DNA from: Ailurus styani | Taxonomy: Eukaryota; Chordata; Mammalia; Carnivora; Ailuridae | NCBI GenBank assembly: GCA_002007465.1 | Contig: LNAC01000001.1 | Coordinates: forward strand, 6,119,085 to 6,183,084 | DNA length: 64,000 nucleotides | Direction: 5' to 3' | Shown: piece by piece, positions 58,766 to 64,000 of the stretch | Position numbering within the stretch: the stretch's first letter is position 1 | How the letters are laid out: every line of letters begins with the position of its first letter | Made by a program: the position numbers and the translations under genes | The notes under the pieces: generated by a model | Told to the model about the DNA's origin: nothing | The model's input: the letters and a program-made list of their open reading frames with translations, nothing else | Databases searched by the model: none

Positions 58766-58901
58766 GTTTCAATTTTGTTTTAAGCAGGCTGCATGCCCGC
58801 TGTGGAGCCCAACGTGAGGCTTGAACTTGCAGCCTTGAGATCCAGACCTGGGTTGAGATCAAGAGTAAGATGCTTACTGACTGAACCACCCAGGTGCCCC
58901 C
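58766..58901 (-). mobile_element. Diverged Can-SINE
   Basis: A reverse copy with GTGAGGCTTGAACTTGCAGC and an end GAACCACCCAGGTGCCCCC. Confidence 0.75.
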
Positions 58902-59689
58902 CCAGCTTTGAATAAATTAAAAAAAAAGGTTTCCTTTATTATAATGTTACAAATATTGTAGCAGAGGCAGACATGCTCTAGTCCCTCACCTCTTTTCTGG
59001 AATACTCATCATTTCTTTTCTGGAATTAACAAAGGCATTGATTTTATATTTGCCAGTTTGCTAAGTGTCATCATTACATTTCCGTGAATGCTCTGATCCA
59101 TGTTAATCAATGACAAGCCCCATTTGGGCAGGCCGAGGAGAGTTTTGTTTTGCTTGGTCTTTTCTGTTTTTCCTCTTTTTCTAGAAGCATGGTGCCCTCC
59201 TGCTGCAGCCTGCCTTGGATGTCTTCCTATACCACTGTATCCTGTGGCTTCCCTTTCCTACCATCCTGAGCCTGCTTTTCTTCCCAGGGCTCTTTCCCAC
59301 ATCCCGTCTTTGTTGTTTGAAGCACGCCTTTCGCTAGCTTCCTGAGGAAAGGTACATGGGAGATAAAAATACTGACTCTTATGTTAAAAGTATTTTTCCT
59401 GCCCTCACTATTTTGGTAGATCGTTTGGCTGGGACTAGAAATCTGGATTGAAAATCACTTTTACTCAATATCTGACAAAGCATCTTTGTTATTGGTTTTC
59501 TCTTTAAGTGTTGCTGTCGAGGGATCTTATTCTACTAGGATTCTTTGCATTGTTGTTCTATTTTGAAAAATTAAAAACCTACTATAAAAACTGGAGAATG
59601 GAACAGTGAATACTTGAATACTCTACACCTAGTCTCATTATGATTAACATTTTGCCACTCTGGCTCCATCTGATTCCTACTCCCCCCAG

Positions 59690-59775
59690 TCCCGCCCCTC
59701 TCTGGTCCCCAACCCTGGTCCCCAGCGCCGCCCTGTCCCCAGCAGCACCCAGCCCCGCCCCCAGCCCCGCCCCAT
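59690..59775 (+). repeat. C-rich short repeat (CCCAGCCCCGCC units)
   Basis: Imperfect units of CCCAGCCCCGCCC with a CpG-rich look, inside the old repeat region. Confidence 0.7.
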
Positions 59776-59802
59776 CCGTCTATAGGTCATTGTTTTTCTT
59801 TT

Positions 59803-60022
59803 CTTTTCTTTTCTTTTCTTTTTTTTTTAAAGATTTTATTTATTTATTTGACACACAGAGAGAGACTACAAGTAGGCAGAGAGGCAGGCAGAGAGACAGG
59901 GAGAGGAGGAAGCAGGCTCCCTGCTGAGCAGAGAGCCCGATGTGGGATTCGATCCCAGGACACTGAGATCATGACCTGAGCAGAAAGCAGAGGCTTTAAC
60001 CCACTGAGCCACCCAGGCGCCC
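59803..60022 (-). mobile_element. Young Can-SINE, first of a tandem pair
   Basis: A reverse copy preceded by a (TTTTC)n run. TGTTTTTCTTTT at 59791-59802 and 60023-60034 looks like its target duplication. Confidence 0.88.
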
Positions 60023-60034
60023 TGTTTTTCTTTT

Positions 60035-60226
60035 TTAAAAAAGATTTTATTTATTTATTTGACACACGGAGAGAGATCACAAGTAGGCAGAGAGGCAGGC
60101 AGAGAGAGAGGAGGAAGCAGGCTCCTTGCCGACCAGAGAGCCCGATGGGGCTCCATCCCGGGGACCCTGAGATCATGACCTGAGCCGAAGGCAGAGGCTT
60201 AACCCACTGAGCCACCCAGGCGCCCC
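60035..60226 (-). mobile_element. Young Can-SINE, second of a tandem pair
   Basis: A reverse copy in the same orientation, separated from the first by 12 bases. Confidence 0.9.
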
Positions 60227-61539
60227 TATTTGTCTTTGTATATATGTATGTATCTCTCCGTCTACGTGTGTGTACGTTCACACACGTATATATCTTATGC
60301 GTATAATACCTTTGTTGGTTCTCTGAAAGGCGCAGCTATTCTAAATGCCTCGGCATGGCTTATAGGGATGAGGATATTTGCCTATATTTTTGCACAATAC
60401 TTTTATCACAGCAAGATATTTAACACTGATAATAAAGCCCAATATAGAGTCCATGTTTGAATTTCCCCAACATTCTCAACTTATCCTTTATAGCTGCCTT
60501 TTTTCTTTCTCTGATCCAGGACAGAACCGAGGCTCCCACATCGCATTTATTCGTGGTAGTGGACATAGTCTGTCCCCGCCTGCGTCCTGAGACCAATCAG
60601 TGTGTCATGGTCCACTAGCAACTGTGAAAAGTTGCATCTCTGTGCCTGAGGGTTTTTTTCGGGAAGCTGAAGAGTATCAGATGCTCACTGAACTGCCTGT
60701 TTTTAGTCCTGTGCTCCCCTTACCTCCATGCCTCATGTCCTCCCCTGTGGAGACCCTCTGGTTCATCTTCTCTGGAGGAGAAGCCCCTGCTTTTCTCCTG
60801 GTGGTGGTGTCAGAGTAGAGATGGGGAAAGTTGTTGCTTGGTTACCTAGGGTGGAAAAGGACCAAGCCTTGAGCCCTCTTGCTACGGATTTTCAACCAGC
60901 TTTATCAGCCCCTGCCTTGCTGTGCTCCCATCACCCACGGTACTTTTTTCCAGGTCTCAGGGGCCGAGCTCTCCGTGACCCCTGGCAGACCTTCTATCAG
61001 CACCTGAGGCATAGTAGCTGCTCTTTGTTACAGCACCTACTATTTGCCCATCTATTTTTTTAGATTTTGTTTTATTTTGTTTACATTCTAAAAATTTGCT
61101 GAGATCTTTCTTTTGTTATTGTCTCCTCTTTAATTCTCTTTGTTCTTGTTCTTCTGGGTCTATACCTTTGAAAAATTCCTTCACTGGAGGGTTTCCAGGA
61201 GAAGAAGAAATAGAAGCATGTAGTAAATTTGCCATGTTGATTCAAAAATTTCCTCCGTAGCATTTTTTTTTTCCTCCGTAGCATTTTTAATAGAAAAAAA
61301 ATCATTCATTCAAGACTCTTGGGCACCTGTCCTCTAAGAGGAGCTGGGGATGTTTCCTGGGTTTCTGGAGCAAATAGCCTAGAGGGGAGGCATGAACACG
61401 TGACGTACTACAAACTCTGATGGGCGCTGTGCAGGAGAGTTCAGGTTTCTACCATTAACTGGGGGAAATAACTTGATTTAGAGGAACCAATGTTTAAGAT
61501 CTGGAGGGTGAACAGGAGTTGCGTAGACAAAGGAGGCAG

Positions 61540-62077
61540 GTGGGTGTGGGACAGAGCAGCGTACAAAGGCCATGTAGTGGCAGAGAGTGTGGTTTGCGGA
61601 GGGATGCAGAAAGGGAAGTGGAAGATGGTATGAGACGCAGCCAGACACAAAAGCAGGGACCAGAGCAGTCGGCAGTTTACGGACCGCACGAAGGACATTG
61701 TCTTTATGCTGTGTGATGTGGCCACTGAAAGGATTTTAACAGTTGACATGGTCTCAGTCACATTTTCAAACCATGGGATTGCAGAATGGCTTGGGTGGAG
61801 AGGGCTGAGTAGGTGCTGGGGTTCCGGGAACGAGGCAGTCCTCCACTTGAGAAATAGTGGTCACTTAAACCCGGATGTTGGAACCTGAGTTAGAGAGAAG
61901 TGGATGGATTTGAGAGATATGCCAAGACTTGGGGGTGGCTTGGATTTGGGGAATGGAGGAGAGAGAAGTATGTGGATGCTGTCTAAGTCTTTGTGGTGTG
62001 GAACTGGATGGATGGTGGTACCACTCACAGGGGCAGGAAACTCTGAAAAATAGCTAGATTTAAAAACTATCAGAAAC
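61540..62077 (-). mobile_element. L2-like or related old repeat
   Basis: The phrases 'ggccactgaaaggattttaacag' and 'gtggatggatttgagagatatgcc' match a widespread old mammalian repeat. The family is uncertain. Confidence 0.4.
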
Positions 62078-62314
62078 GGGGCACCTGGGTGGCTCTATCG
62101 GTCAAGCATCTGCCTTCGACTCAGGTCATGATCCCAGGGTTCTGGGATCGAAACCCATGTTGGGCTATCTGCTCAGCGGGGAGCCTGTTTCTCCCTCTTC
62201 CTCCGCCTGCCGCTCCGCTACCCCTGCTGTGTGCTTACATGTGCTCATGCACAAGCGCGTGCTCTCTCTTTGTCAGGTAAATAAGTAAATAAAATCTTTA
62301 AAAAAAAAAAAAAG
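62078..62314 (+). mobile_element. Can-SINE, intergenic
   Basis: A forward copy. The flanks AACTATCAGAAAC (62065-62077) and AACTATTGGAAAC (62315-62327) look like a diverged target duplication. Confidence 0.87.
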
Positions 62315-62470
62315 AACTATTGGAAACAACTGAATTGTCCATCAAGAGAACAATGATCAATAGACTGCTACAGTGGTAAACTCACAACAGCCGTGGCTTT
62401 GACCAACTAAACCACCAGGAAACTGAACAGACTAAGGAGGAAGAACTTGAGTCATGATTCTAGAAAATAG
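62315..62470 (+). mobile_element. Short L1-like fragment
   Basis: 'tggaaacaactgaattgtccatcaagagaac' matches the forward end of L1 ORF2. It is short and decayed. Confidence 0.45.
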
Positions 62471-62479
62471 GATCTGGGT

Positions 62480-64000
62480 CAGGATCACAGAACAAGTGAT
62501 TGACAAAAGTTCCTTCTTATAAAATCCCAATCCCAGTTTTGAAAAGACAGGATTGGAGAAAGGGCTCAGAAGGAGGAAAAGTCAAGAATGCTGGGTGAGC
62601 TGCTCCTTTTATAATTTGATATATCCATTTCCAAAGGAAGTCAGTCATCCCCGGAGGACCCCATCCTTCCCGATGACAATAAGAGAGAGACAAATTGGCC
62701 TCTAACACTGGATGGAGATCCATATGTGTCGTACCTGACACCCCCTGTCTGAAATGGGCCAAGCAGAGTCAAGTGGCCTCTAAGTATAAAGGGGTGGTAG
62801 GGGTGCTGGCCTTCAGTGAGATCAAGTGAGGGGTGGTGCTCTGAGTGGGCAGTGAGCTGCCTCTCTGATGAACTCTCCCACGTCCCCAGCCCCTGCCCCC
62901 ACTTCATCCCCTTCTGCTACCATCTCGTATCCATCACGGTTCAGTGGGAAACAGCTCACCCCAGATGGTTTAACGAAAACACTTTAATGAAGGCACCACT
63001 CATGGAGGTATGGGCAGGTGACGTCCCATATGGGATGGTGAGACTCTGTCACCACCCGGGCACTGAAGGGACGGGGAGGGAATGGTGTCCCTGGAGCCCA
63101 GTAAACACTGGAACCAAGGAGGAGGGGGAGGGATGTAGCAATTACTGGAGAAAGAGTGCTGGAGCAGGAAGGGTGCAGGAAGGGATGCCTGGGCTTCCTC
63201 TCCTTTCCTTGCTCCCATCTCCTGTTGCTCAAACCTGCCAGGAAGCCAAAGAGCAAAGGAGCCCAGGGGATACTGTCGGCAGGGTCAGCCTGGCAGAGCT
63301 GAGGAGCGTGGATAATGGGCCGGGGACACATGGAGAACCCCTGCACACATCCCTTCCAAATGGGCCACGCTGTCTTCCGAGCTCTGCGGTGACCACAACC
63401 TGTGCGACTCTGGATGGAGATGTCTTCCTCGGTGCACAGCCTGATCTCAGGATAGGTGTGCCCGGACCCCACTTCACACCCCAGAGCTGGCAAGGAGGAT
63501 TGCATACACCCACGCTCAGAATGAGCATGGAGACCTCTTCCAAGGCCAAATGGAAATGACTTTCGGATTACCCACCATTTGGCCAGATTATTTGCACCAC
63601 TGCTTCTGTCCATTACTGAGGAGAGCCAGGAGGGGTCTGGACTGTCCTTGGTGTTTGAGGATGACCTTGTGGGGAGCTGATTACAGTCTGTGTGCAGAAA
63701 AAGAAGATGTTTGTCATTCTTTCCCTTACTATGGTTCAGCGAAGCCCAATCTTTGGCCTGTGGCTGGAACCCACATTCAAGAGCCTGTCATTGCTGGTGA
63801 TTTTTTTTGGAAGACCAGAATTCAGACTAAAACAAGGGTCTCTGTTAGCAAAGGTGTACAGAATCCATATTTGCTGTTGAGCTTTCAGAATTTCCATTTG
63901 GTGCTTGGGGTCCTTTCTTGCACAGGACTCCTCCTCACCCCCACCCCACTTACATGCCACCGTCTGCAAACCAAAGAAAGGATGGATGCCAACACAGCTG
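62480..64000. other. Intergenic right end
   Basis: No exon was supported. Long open frames overlap on opposite strands at 62816-63559 (+) and 62984-63613 (-), without any domain I recognise. The C/G-rich composition explains the lack of stops. Confidence 0.4.

Larger units (their letters stand above)
59570..60620. mobile_element. Old interspersed repeat split by two SINEs
   Basis: 'ctggagaatggaacagtgaata...gattaacattttgccac' on the left and 'atagagtccatgtttgaatttccccaac...atccaggacagaaccgaggctcccacatcgcattt' on the right are two parts of one common old mammalian repeat (L1-related by memory). The SINEs at 59803-60226 interrupt it. Confidence 0.45.

Noticed and set aside
44560..64000. Search for TEX36, the next gene upstream of EDRF1 in human
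   Set aside because: No peptide resembling TEX36 is seen. In human its 5' end is tens of kilobases away, so it probably lies beyond the right edge.
1..64000. CRISPR arrays, phage genes, toxin-antitoxin or other microbial systems
   Set aside because: The repeats are Can-SINEs and microsatellites; the genes are spliced vertebrate genes. Nothing microbial is present.

Overview
This window is nuclear DNA from a carnivoran mammal, most likely a mustelid or close relative. It is full of tRNA-Lys-type Can-SINEs in both orientations. About ten of them carry the internal 'CAAGTAGGCAGAGAGGCAGG' module that I associate with musteloid carnivores. The genes are split into GT-AG exons, and MIR, L2, L1 and LTR remnants fill the spaces. 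There are no bacterial-style operons, tRNA or rRNA genes, or CRISPR arrays.

Layout. (1) Positions 1-2808 hold the 3' end of MMP21 on the + strand: its last two coding exons, encoding the end of the hemopexin propeller, with the stop at 2806-2808. (2) Positions 2809-5266 are the space between two convergent genes. It holds 3' UTR and an AT-rich palindromic element with AATAAA on both strands near 4588-4606. (3) Positions 5267-43868 hold the complete coding region of EDRF1 (erythroid differentiation regulatory factor 1) on the - strand. I assembled 25 coding exons, all with GT donors, AG acceptors and matching phases, into one 3702-nt frame (1233 codons plus stop). (4) About 43,260-44,560 is a CpG island covering exon 1 and the EDRF1 promoter, with a perfect inverted repeat of two ETS-type sites and a TCTCGCGA element. 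(5) From 44,560 to 64,000 I find no supportable gene. This stretch is intergenic, with SINE clusters, L1/L2 remnants, a CT microsatellite, and a 220-bp near-identical tandem duplication around a single N that looks like an assembly error.

The order MMP21 > < EDRF1, tail to tail, is the arrangement I recall from human 10q26. The two genes have unrelated jobs: a secreted metalloproteinase of left-right patterning, and a nuclear factor linked to GATA1 and globin expression. The tail-to-tail contact is the only visible functional link.

I found no undescribed biological system. The most interesting leftovers are the palindromic ETS pair in the EDRF1 promoter, the possible shared bidirectional poly(A) element, a NAGNAG acceptor before the last EDRF1 exon, a local copy-and-paste (templated) insertion in intron 9, and SINE insertions with perfect target-site duplications that may be polymorphic. 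Gene identities rest on remembered human proteins, not on a database search.
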